Positions 34,201-41,273 of a DNA stretch of 64,000 nt are shown here, piece by piece (position 1 is the first letter of the stretch; each line of letters starts with the position of its first letter). The DNA is from Dyadobacter sp. Leaf189 (lineage in GTDB: Bacteria > Bacteroidota > Bacteroidia > Cytophagales > Spirosomataceae): contig NZ_LMPS01000005.1 in NCBI RefSeq assembly GCF_001424405.1, forward strand, positions 716,268-780,267. Reading direction: 5' to 3'. The position numbers and the translations under genes were made by a program. The notes below the pieces were generated by a model. It was not told where the DNA came from, ran no database searches, and saw only the letters and a list, made by a program, of their open reading frames with translations.

Positions 34201-34493
34201 ACCATCACTACCGCCACCATAAATAGCGACGAGAACATGGTCCCGAGGCTCAGGCGTTTCAGGATCAAATGGTGCTCGAAGTATTCGTAAATCTTCCCCG
34301 CTGTCATCACGGCCAGTGCCGCAGCTATGTATGCGATCGGCAGGGAGTATTCAGGGTGATTTTCGAGCAAAAGCACGTTGGCGGAAACATAAACCAGCGT
34401 GGTACCTACATTGATAAAGAAATTATGGAAAAAAAAGAGGATTGTCTGCGGATTGAAGGAATTGGTATATCTATTCTTTAAAAAGGAGATCAT
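31245..34493 (-). CDS. Transporter-HEAT-cyclic nucleotide-binding fusion protein
   Basis: The 1082-residue protein joins three parts. Residues 1-430 form about 10-12 membrane helices resembling the MFS-like nucleotide (ATP/ADP) transporter group. Residues 430-900 are HEAT-type helical repeats (VQVRLKTLQTLATLDQPELS, KNTALEVAAGSGSAQLLREL). Residues 960-1070 form a CRP-like cyclic nucleotide-binding domain (EGQQIFAKGDLGDSMYIIYT) with a canonical phosphate-binding cassette, FGELALLDTEPRSAST, holding the expected Glu and Arg. The natural reading is a membrane transporter gated by cAMP or cGMP. It faces an operon that encodes an adenylate cyclase. The transported substrate is unknown; nucleotides are a guess from the membrane part. 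Confidence 0.85.
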   Translation of the reverse strand: MISFLKNRYTNSFNPQTILFFFHNFFINVGTTLVYVSANVLLLENHPEYSLPIAYIAAALAVMTAGKIYEYFEHHLILKRLSLGTMFSSLFMVAVVMVLLWLGHGIATAISVMVGYRIIYLLINLEFWGLSALVFDVRQSKRLFSVIGSGDMPAKALGAVLAVLIHSPSVLMILLVISLIFFALAFYTQILTFKYTEIPNPHHARPRQVSASDSKIIQKYFGGNKLLTSLCLGMVAIAATATWIEYHFFVNVKYKFHSQHDVITFVGTLLAATYGISTIVKLLFSGKTVERFGVKITLYLLPLTTIFISLGLLISSYFRKDEPSLLFYYCAAYLLFELVRRTIFDPVFLVLFQPLSTKTRLKGHTLAKGLFEPMGMLIAGALLWIVYSRNLSNISLTFDLSLLFAVAALIIFRKAYGHYTQELKSAIGKRFIKSGEMASPAEALPIITENLKSERREEVLNAIDWLAKNKVALFRKNVDLLIKNPHVQVRLKTLQTLATLDQPELSDAFLKYIEAEPDTACQTLAVRIACAASRLSDEQLARFLAHPDLDIVSGSVMGSWEAGKSLPLVHGTLRKLFTSGQEQQQLTALECIRVIGIHSYEDQIKNCIQNGSEKVKNTALEVAAGSGSAQLLRELKPLLGGTLSRSTVIALIKSGDAGIRIIEEWLQNDQSGERIRLFIKVAEKTKHEFILQILFNLIKSIYLNKHSESKELTVNIDKIDTFTLLDALKAMSNYLLVADYKSVVSEFVEKELSHASQLLAEMEDHAIDKTWNDTLEYELELTGQRLFYLFMMQYDKDAVSNAWRGIRHASKEKRANSLEMIESLLPRTLYPALHALFENIPVQRKREALRQYVGNQDGGLALIPYILTHHDRSFTTWTVAVAIKKFDPAAGELTYLEHLVHHPARLIREAAAEKYRALALNPELRFSLNIPMQHTETAQTISEMERVIVLKNTQLFSQTPENVLSSIAPIMKEVTYSEGQQIFAKGDLGDSMYIIYTGSVGIYDGKKQLALFDKGEIFGELALLDTEPRSASTVAETDVLVFRIDQEDFFELMEERDEILRNVLRILCQRIRVQNEKMRMQG

Positions 34494-34556
34494 AAGTCGG
34501 AAAGCTGATTCGCTTACGTAAAGTAAACACTTATTATTTCTATTAAAAACAGCAAC

Positions 34557-36830
34557 CTACGCACGTATGATCAGGACAGAAGGCGAATTTGCGAGCCACA
34601 CACTGTGAGATTCAACCGCTTTCTTCCAGCTTTCAAAACTGATTATCATCAGATCTTTTTGTTCCAGAAACTCTTTTTCCAATGCATTGTCGAAGTGCAT
34701 TCTCACTTTCTCAGGCGCATAATCCTGGATAGCATTGAGTGAATCCTGCACTTCGGCATACGCGCTGACCATCTCGGAGGGGTCCATGATCGTCACATTG
34801 AGGTCGCCTGCGGAAACAAGCTTCTGCGCATATTCCAGCAGGAACTGGTCTTGCGGCGAGAAAATCGGAATGAAGATATCGTTCACTTCCTTCAAATTCT
34901 TCTCTATCATGATGGCCACGGGTATCTTCACAGACTTGATGATCTGCGTAGTCCGCTCGTCCAGAACATCTTCGTGGAACAATCTTTCTTTGCCGGTGAT
35001 GGTATCAAACAGCCGCTCTCTGCTGATGATCCTGGAAGTAAAACCAAGGATTTTGCCCAGGAATGTCCCTTCAAATACCGATCTGCCTATTCCGATCATC
35101 AGCATATCATAGTCGCCATTGTTGGCAATTTCGATGATATCGTGCTCCACATCCTGCGAAGGTTTGAAAAGGGAAGTGAATGAAACATCCAGCTGCTGCG
35201 CTTCTTCATTGAGCGGACGGAAGGTTTCAAACTGGTATTCCTCTGTGTTAACCTGATTCAGATAGCTGCTCGGCGAAAGGTGCAGGGCTGTAATTTGCTG
35301 GTCATCTGCTTCTTTCCAGATCATTTTATCCGCCAGACGCAGCATCTTGCGACCTCCCTGCGGACTGGCGAATGCGATCAGGACAGAAAAACGGGAAGGT
35401 TCAAGCTTGTCGCGCAGGGCCTCCCACTTCTTTTGCGGGAAGAACTTGTCGATCAGATCGAGCGCGGGTCCCGTCATGCAGGTTGTAGCCAGTGCCATGA
35501 TGACCATCATTGCAAAGATTTCGGGAGATAGCACACCGATATCATAGCCAATGTTGAGCACGACGAGCTCCATCAGTCCGCGTGTGTTCATCAATGAACC
35601 GATAATCAGACTATCGCGCCATGATTGCTTGACAAAGCGCGCGGCAATGGTACTGCCGGCAAACTTCCCGGCGACGCCCGCAAGAATAATCAGCCCCGTA
35701 ACCTGCCACAGATAAGGATCATTCAGCAAGCCGATCTGTGTTCTTAAACCCGTAAAAACAAAGAAGAGCGGCAGTAACAGTACCAGGGATACATCTTCTA
35801 CCTTCTCGATAAAAATGCTGCGGAAACTCAGATTAGCAGGCATGATCACACCCGCCATAAATGCACCAAACAATGCATGAATGCCGATTACCTCGGTCGT
35901 GTAGGAGGAGATCAGCAGCACCACAAAGAACATAGCGACTACAGGTTTGGTCAATCCCTCTTTGTAAGAATAATGGTCGCCGACCCGTTTCAGAACTGGT
36001 TTCAGTACTTTCAGCATGAACAATACATAGGCGCCTGCAAGGATGATCGTGTAAATGGAGCTTACAAACGAGCCTGCCTTTACGATCGCGATCACGGCAG
36101 CCAGGATGCACCAGGCGGTAATATCGTCCGTCGCCGCGCAGGTAATCACCATCATACCAAGCTTTGTCCGCGATAATCCGCGCTCCTGCACAATGCGGGC
36201 AAGTACAGGGAATGCTGTGATACTCAGCGCAATTCCGATGAATAACGCAAAAGAAAGAAAGCTGATCCCCTCGGGCGCGAATTGCTGGTACATATACAAA
36301 GCCAGCCCCACACCCAATGCGAATGGAAGCATAATGCTGGCGTGACTGATGACAACAGCTTCCTGCGCCTTGGTTTTGAGCACTTTGAGGTCAAGCTCCA
36401 TGCCGATGATAAACATAAAGAGTATCAGACCGATCTGGCTCAGGAATTGGAGATTACCGAGGGATTGTTTTGGAAAAAGGAAGTTGGAGAATTCGGGATA
36501 GAACATGCCCAGCAGCGAAGGCCCGAGAAAGATACCCGCCGCAATTTCACCGATTACCGTCGGCTGTCCTATTAGCTTGCAGAGCCACCCGAACAGGCGC
36601 GCGGCTACAATGATGGTGATGATCTGCAGTAAAAGTGTGGCAAGCGGGTGCGTGAGGTTATGCCCGAAAGTATCCGTAAACTGCTCCCAGGAAGATGCAC
36701 TGCTGACGTGGCTGTGTAATTTGGTGGCAGCCGTTTCCAGGAAAGTGCCCTGCCGGATAAAGAAGTACAGAAAGACTGAAAATATCCCGATTGTCAGCGT
36801 ATAAAATAGTGCACTGCGTAAGTTTTTCAT
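34557..36830 (-). CDS. CPA2-type cation:proton antiporter with C-terminal USP-like part
   Basis: From ATG 36828-36830 the product has 757 residues; an upstream frame to 36866 starts with a less likely leader. An N-terminal membrane anchor and a short periplasmic segment precede a 12-helix Kef/NapA-like exchanger domain (GQPTVIGEIAAGIFLGPSLL; CAATDDITAWCIL). The paired acidic residues in TDDITAW mark the ion site of electrogenic CPA2 members. The last 280 residues are soluble and resemble universal-stress-like nucleotide-binding folds (MLMIGIGRSVFEGTFLGKIL). It probably exchanges K+ or Na+ for H+. It is downstream of the cyclic-nucleotide protein gene's start, on the same strand, as its own unit. 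Confidence 0.9.
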   Translation of the reverse strand: MKNLRSALFYTLTIGIFSVFLYFFIRQGTFLETAATKLHSHVSSASSWEQFTDTFGHNLTHPLATLLLQIITIIVAARLFGWLCKLIGQPTVIGEIAAGIFLGPSLLGMFYPEFSNFLFPKQSLGNLQFLSQIGLILFMFIIGMELDLKVLKTKAQEAVVISHASIMLPFALGVGLALYMYQQFAPEGISFLSFALFIGIALSITAFPVLARIVQERGLSRTKLGMMVITCAATDDITAWCILAAVIAIVKAGSFVSSIYTIILAGAYVLFMLKVLKPVLKRVGDHYSYKEGLTKPVVAMFFVVLLISSYTTEVIGIHALFGAFMAGVIMPANLSFRSIFIEKVEDVSLVLLLPLFFVFTGLRTQIGLLNDPYLWQVTGLIILAGVAGKFAGSTIAARFVKQSWRDSLIIGSLMNTRGLMELVVLNIGYDIGVLSPEIFAMMVIMALATTCMTGPALDLIDKFFPQKKWEALRDKLEPSRFSVLIAFASPQGGRKMLRLADKMIWKEADDQQITALHLSPSSYLNQVNTEEYQFETFRPLNEEAQQLDVSFTSLFKPSQDVEHDIIEIANNGDYDMLMIGIGRSVFEGTFLGKILGFTSRIISRERLFDTITGKERLFHEDVLDERTTQIIKSVKIPVAIMIEKNLKEVNDIFIPIFSPQDQFLLEYAQKLVSAGDLNVTIMDPSEMVSAYAEVQDSLNAIQDYAPEKVRMHFDNALEKEFLEQKDLMIISFESWKKAVESHSVWLANSPSVLIIRA

Positions 36831-36921
36831 GGTTACATATGGGAGTGACGATATGCAAAATACCAAAAAAATCTTTCACAGTTACGTGTGTTAGCGTCCG
36901 GGAGGGCATTCACGGGTTGTA

Positions 36922-36952
36922 ACCGTGGTAAGTCTGGCGGACTTACCACGGT
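36922..36952 (-). repeat. Perfect 13-bp hairpin after the dehydratase gene
   Basis: The arms accgtggtaagtc (36922-36934) and its exact complement (36940-36952) flank a TGGCG loop, six bases past the minus-strand stop at 36959. There is no T-run on either side, so a classical terminator is uncertain; it could be a processing or REP-like element. Confidence 0.6.
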
Positions 36953-36958
36953 AGTCTG

Positions 36959-38443
36959 CTAACTCCAGAGACGGTCGTGCGAGCGCTTTTCGTTCCAGTC
37001 GGGCGTAGGAGCGAAGTAGCTTTTGTCTTTCGGGTTCAGGTGTTTTTTCACCTCATCGTCTACCAGCTCAATCCCTAGCCCAGGCGCTTCGAGCGGTACC
37101 GGCGCGTAGCCTTTGTCGATCAGCTTGCGACCGTCCGTCGTTTTCACCAGACTTTCCCACCAGGTAACATCCACAGAGTGGTGTTCGAGCGCCAGGAAGT
37201 TTTGGGTTGCGGCGGCGCAATGCACATTTGCCATGAAGCTCACCGGCGTTCCAGCAAAGTGCATGGCCATCGCGATCCCGTTTTCCTCTGCATAATCGCC
37301 AATGCGTTTTGTTTCAAGCAAACCGCCTGAGGAAGCCAAATCGGGGTGGACAATGTCGACAGCACGCTTGTCTATCAGCGATTTGAAGCCTTCTCTCAGG
37401 TAAATATCTTCTCCCGTCAAAGTCGGTGTTTCAAGTGCGTCTGAAATGGTCCTCCATTGATCCACATACTCCCAGGGCACGATATCTTCCAGCCAGGCGA
37501 GGCGGTACTTGTCCAGCGCGCGGCCCAGCCGTATCCCGTTGTTCATATCAAAGTGACCGTAATGATCCGTCGAGAGTGGAATTTCATAACCCACCACACT
37601 TCGCACATCTTCCACAACCTGCGCCATTTCGGCCAGGCCTTTTTCGGTGATTTGAATGGCCGTAAAAGGATGCTTGGTATTGGCATAGGAATGGAAATCT
37701 CCCGCCCATTGCGAAAAGCCGCCTCCCCAGAACTTGTTGTTAACTACCGCATTCTCGCTGTTACGCAGCATACCGATCGAGACATCCATTTTCAGCCAGG
37801 TATAGCCCTGATCCACCGTGCGGAATTTGATCTTTTGTTTAAATTCATTCAAATCGTTCGACTCCGGCGTATCGGCATACAACCGCACCTTATCGCGATA
37901 TCTGCCGCCGAGCAGCTGCCAGCACGGAACGCCGTACGCTTTTCCGCAAAGGTCCCAAAGTGCCATTTCAACCCCGCACACGCCGCCAGCCTGCCGGCCG
38001 TGATAGCCAAACTGCTTGATGACTTTGAAGATCATCTCTACGTTACACGGATTCTGGCCAAGTAAATGCGCTTTCAGAAACAGCGCGTAACGCTCATCGG
38101 CCCCGTCACGCACTTCACCCAATCCATATATCCCCTGATTGGTATCAATGCGAATGATCGGCGTGCGGCCTACGTTCTGTACAATGCAGTACCGCAGGTC
38201 TGTGATTTTCAACTCGGAAGGCTTCGAAGCGCGGTTTACCTTTGAAGTAGCCTGAGCAATCGTATCCTCGGCCGACATGGACATGAAGCCGCCCAGTGCA
38301 ATGCCGCCCAAAGCAGAGTTTCGCAAAAAGTTTCTCCTGCTGGGCTTAGTAGCCGGGTCATTGATTTCCACAATCCGCGCTGCCTTTTCGGCTTCTTCCT
38401 GTTGTTTGTTTTCTGCTATGATGTGTTTGAGAATGTCTTTCAT
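36959..38443 (-). CDS. Tat-exported enolase-superfamily dehydratase
   Basis: This 494-residue member of the mandelate racemase group of the enolase superfamily most resembles sugar-acid dehydratases. A twin-arginine signal is visible (PSRRNFLRNSALGGIALGGF, Arg36-Arg37), so the folded enzyme should be exported. The active-site framework includes the lysine motif TWLKMDVS, metal ligands in STDHYGHFD, WLEDIVP and TGEDIYL, and the late histidine in MAMHFAGTPVSF. It is last in the ECF sigma / FecR / SusCD / RraA operon, which suggests it acts on a sugar acid brought in by that SusCD pair. The exact substrate is not readable. Confidence 0.87.
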   Translation of the reverse strand: MKDILKHIIAENKQQEEAEKAARIVEINDPATKPSRRNFLRNSALGGIALGGFMSMSAEDTIAQATSKVNRASKPSELKITDLRYCIVQNVGRTPIIRIDTNQGIYGLGEVRDGADERYALFLKAHLLGQNPCNVEMIFKVIKQFGYHGRQAGGVCGVEMALWDLCGKAYGVPCWQLLGGRYRDKVRLYADTPESNDLNEFKQKIKFRTVDQGYTWLKMDVSIGMLRNSENAVVNNKFWGGGFSQWAGDFHSYANTKHPFTAIQITEKGLAEMAQVVEDVRSVVGYEIPLSTDHYGHFDMNNGIRLGRALDKYRLAWLEDIVPWEYVDQWRTISDALETPTLTGEDIYLREGFKSLIDKRAVDIVHPDLASSGGLLETKRIGDYAEENGIAMAMHFAGTPVSFMANVHCAAATQNFLALEHHSVDVTWWESLVKTTDGRKLIDKGYAPVPLEAPGLGIELVDDEVKKHLNPKDKSYFAPTPDWNEKRSHDRLWS

Positions 38444-38502
38444 TTTATTGGTTTTTGGGTAGTGTTAAATTGAAATATCGCTGTGTCACTTTGAGGTATT
38501 CA

Positions 38503-38618
38503 CTTTTGTCATGCTGAGCGCAGTCGAAGCACAATGCGACCACGCTTTCATGGTAGCCCTTCGACTGCGCTCAGGGTGACAAAAGAAGGCCCTTCGACTG
38601 CGCTCCGGGTGACAAAAG
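38503..38618. repeat. Intergenic repeat, two direct copies and one inverted
   Basis: Two 30-bp copies (38556-38585 and 38589-38618) differ by a single base and share the core cccttcgactgcgct followed by gggtgacaaaag. A third copy in opposite orientation lies at 38503-38530, so the transcript can fold into a long hairpin. A related but expanded copy occurs near 41189-41228. This is a REP-like element between the RraA-like and dehydratase genes. Confidence 0.8.
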
Positions 38619-38623
38619 TTGGG

Positions 38624-39556
38624 TCAGTAATTCCGCTCCTTCAAGTAATCGTCCAGCTCCTTTTTTGTCATCGGGAGCTTGCCGGGGTAGTTGTTTACCC
38701 AGTTCAGAAAGTCCTTCTGGATAGCATCAGACCATTTCGTATCGACTTCACCGGGCGTGTACTTGCCCTCGCGGAGGCGCAGATGCCCGAACTCGTCGCG
38801 TAATGCAGTTACTTCCGAGGTGATCACCAGCTCCTCCACCAAATGCGCCGGGATGAAGATGGTACCGTACTTCTTGGCAAGTACCACATCGCCCGGCAGC
38901 ACCGTGGCGCGACCAATGCGGATCGGGGTGTTGATATTGGACAGCATCATTTGCTGGATATAAGAAGGATCCTGGCCTTTGATCCAGGCATTGAAACCTT
39001 TGATTTCACTCAAACCTTCTACATCCCGCACTGAGCCGTAAAAGATCACCCCGCGCTTGGATTTAGCATAAATGGAATTCCCGAGGTTGTCGCCGATGAG
39101 CGTACCGTCGGCGATCTTGCCATAGCCGTCGGCCACGTACACGTCACCTTCTTTCAGCACATCAATGGGCCAGGAGTTGGTACCGCCGGTCTGCACGCGG
39201 CCTTCCTTTTTGCCGGTCTCCTTTACGAGATCCTGTAAATCGGGGCGCGATGGCATGTATTGCGCTGTTACCACGCGGCCGGTCATGGTACTGTCGTTGT
39301 GGATCAGCTGCCATTCGCCTTCAAACTGGTTGTGGTAGCCTTTGTTGCGCAATACACCCCAGGCTTCTTCCATCGAGATGTTTTTGAGGCGGGCAAGAAT
39401 CGCGTCAGATACCTTCGGTCGGCCGTCGGGCAGGCGTTCACCTTTCCAGGCAGCAGTGTAGGCTTTGATCTGGTCGGGGCTGGGAGAGATTGATTGTGCC
39501 TGGGACGCCAGTCCCCAGCAAGCCAGTACTCCCGCCAGCAAGGTTTGTTTAAGCAT
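38624..39556 (-). CDS. Exported RraA / HMG-aldolase-like protein
   Basis: The 310-residue protein begins with a Sec signal peptide (MLKQTLLAGVLACWGLASQAQ). Its core matches the RraA family, which includes class II 4-hydroxy-4-methyl-2-oxoglutarate aldolases and RNase E inhibitors. The signature runs through VADGYGKIADGTLIGDNLGN and ends GVIFYGSVRDVEG, with the Arg-Asp pair of the aldolase active site. The signal peptide argues against an RNase E role and for a periplasmic aldolase or lyase. It lies 30 nt after SusD and before a Tat-exported dehydratase. Dehydration followed by aldol cleavage of a sugar acid is a plausible joint pathway. Confidence 0.85.
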   Translation of the reverse strand: MLKQTLLAGVLACWGLASQAQSISPSPDQIKAYTAAWKGERLPDGRPKVSDAILARLKNISMEEAWGVLRNKGYHNQFEGEWQLIHNDSTMTGRVVTAQYMPSRPDLQDLVKETGKKEGRVQTGGTNSWPIDVLKEGDVYVADGYGKIADGTLIGDNLGNSIYAKSKRGVIFYGSVRDVEGLSEIKGFNAWIKGQDPSYIQQMMLSNINTPIRIGRATVLPGDVVLAKKYGTIFIPAHLVEELVITSEVTALRDEFGHLRLREGKYTPGEVDTKWSDAIQKDFLNWVNNYPGKLPMTKKELDDYLKERNY

Positions 39557-39586
39557 AAAAAAACAATTAAGGGTTAGTTAATATTC

Positions 39587-41119
39587 TTATTTATCCCAAA
39601 AAACGGGTGTCCCAAGTTCGTCAGGACCCATTCTGGCTACTGCTTCCTTGTAGTTGGCCTCATTCACCGAACGCTCGCGGACAGGATACACCAATCTTCT
39701 GATGAAGTCTTTCACTGATGGATCTTTGCCCGGATAATTGTTGATCGGGAGCGTTGGAAAGCCGCTTCTGCGGAAATTGGCCCACGCTTCAGAACCATTC
39801 AGGAAGGAAGAGACCCAGTACTGGTTGTTGATCTGTTCCAATGCTTTTGCCGGATTAAAAGGATTGGCCGCCAGGTAAGCTGTTTGAGTCGCTTCGGGTA
39901 TCGTCGCCGATACATCGTAAGTCGCCAGCTGCGACATATGTGCTTTTACACCAGCTTCATACAATGCTTTCACATCACCCGTTGCCCAGCCGCGCTGCAC
40001 GGCTTCGGCCAGCAGGAGGGAAGTTTGGGAGTAAGTAATAAAAAACTCCGGTGCATCTATTTTGCCGACAGTCCGGCGGTTGATCTGCGAATATTTAAAT
40101 GCCGACCCGATTTTTCCCGGAAAGCCAGGAATGGTGGTGATCGTAGATTCATTGTACCCGTAAGGCATGCCTTCCTGATTCGCAGGGTTTGTGTCCTCGG
40201 CACCGACGGTCGCGAGCGGATTTCCCGGCGCTTCGTATTTGACAGCAATGTATTTTAGGCGCGGATCAGCTGATGTTTTCAGGAAATCGATAAATGCTTT
40301 GCCCATGTACACATTCCCACGCTCTGTTCCCTGAAAATAGCCGGCGAGTGGGTGGTTGAATGTGCTGTTAAATGCGATAAAAGCATTATCCGCGTTGGAG
40401 CTTTGCAAACCTCCATTGGCCGGATCCACTGCAATCGCCACGTATTGTTTTGCCCTGGCCGGATCTACTTTCGAGTAGCGCATCGCAGCCCGCAGCAGCA
40501 GGGAGTTACCCAGCTTTTTCCATTGCGCGATATTGCCTTTGAAGAAAAGATCGCCCGTTTCGATCGGTTTCGATGCGTCCAATGCTTTGGTACCTTCTAC
40601 CAGTTCTTTCAGGATATCGTCGTAAATCAGCTTCTGGTCGTCGTATTTAGGCAGGTTAATGCCTTCCAGAAATGCCTTTCCCGCCTGGAAGTAGGGAACA
40701 TCACCGTAAGTATCTACCAAAACCATAAACACATAAGCCTTCCAGACGCGCGACATATTGTACAGATTAGACCGCGCCGGATTGTCTTTGGTCTGCGCAA
40801 TCACGGTTGTCAGCAGGTTTACCGGGCCGTTTTGCAGGTATAATGAATTGAAATTGGCATTTGAATTTGGATCGGAAACCACATTATGATTACCGCCTTC
40901 CACTACGCCCGTAAATGGCGTGTTGATCTGCTGCACGATCTGCATCTGATAATGCTGCGTCGCAATGGCCGATGAAAACTCGGCATTGGAAAAGAGATAC
41001 ACCGGATCAATACTGGTTGCCTGAACCGGATTTTTATTAACCTCCTCAAAACCACTGTCGCAAGAACTAGCCCCTGCGAGGATGGCGATGGTTGCTGCGT
41101 ATAGAAATATTTGCTTCAT
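39587..41119 (-). CDS. SusD/RagB-like surface lipoprotein
   Basis: The 510-residue product has a lipoprotein signal (AATIAILAGASSC, lipid on the Cys). The mature start FEEVNKNPVQATSIDPVYLF is typical of the SusD-like family. The remainder is the alpha-helical TPR-like fold (YNMSRVWKAYVFMVLVDTYG; WKKLGNSLLLRAAMRYSKVD). SusD-like proteins cap the partner SusC barrel and bind oligosaccharide or other ligands at the cell surface. The cognate SusC gene lies directly upstream, separated by 154 bp of tandem repeats. Confidence 0.92.
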   Translation of the reverse strand: MKQIFLYAATIAILAGASSCDSGFEEVNKNPVQATSIDPVYLFSNAEFSSAIATQHYQMQIVQQINTPFTGVVEGGNHNVVSDPNSNANFNSLYLQNGPVNLLTTVIAQTKDNPARSNLYNMSRVWKAYVFMVLVDTYGDVPYFQAGKAFLEGINLPKYDDQKLIYDDILKELVEGTKALDASKPIETGDLFFKGNIAQWKKLGNSLLLRAAMRYSKVDPARAKQYVAIAVDPANGGLQSSNADNAFIAFNSTFNHPLAGYFQGTERGNVYMGKAFIDFLKTSADPRLKYIAVKYEAPGNPLATVGAEDTNPANQEGMPYGYNESTITTIPGFPGKIGSAFKYSQINRRTVGKIDAPEFFITYSQTSLLLAEAVQRGWATGDVKALYEAGVKAHMSQLATYDVSATIPEATQTAYLAANPFNPAKALEQINNQYWVSSFLNGSEAWANFRRSGFPTLPINNYPGKDPSVKDFIRRLVYPVRERSVNEANYKEAVARMGPDELGTPVFWDK

Positions 41120-41153
41120 GTTCTAATGATTGAATGACTGAATAATTGAATGT

Positions 41154-41272
41154 TGAATGAGTGAATGAGTGAATGAGTGAATGACTTTGTCGCCCTGAGC
41201 ACGCCGGGCCAACGGGCGGTCGAAGGGCTCCCTTTCCTCCATAGTCCCTTTCCTCCATCATCCCTTTCCTCC
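41154..41272. repeat. Tandem and inverted repeats between susC and susD genes
   Basis: Four 8-bp units (tgaatgag type) occupy 41154-41185, with looser copies just before. Positions 41189-41228 hold a degenerate copy of the intergenic repeat seen at 38503-38618 (gccctgagc ... gtcgaagggc). Three 16-bp units beginning tccctttcctcc follow at 41229-41272, ending at the stop of the SusC gene. This spacer may modulate relative expression of susC and susD. Confidence 0.8.
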
Positions 41273-41273
41273 T

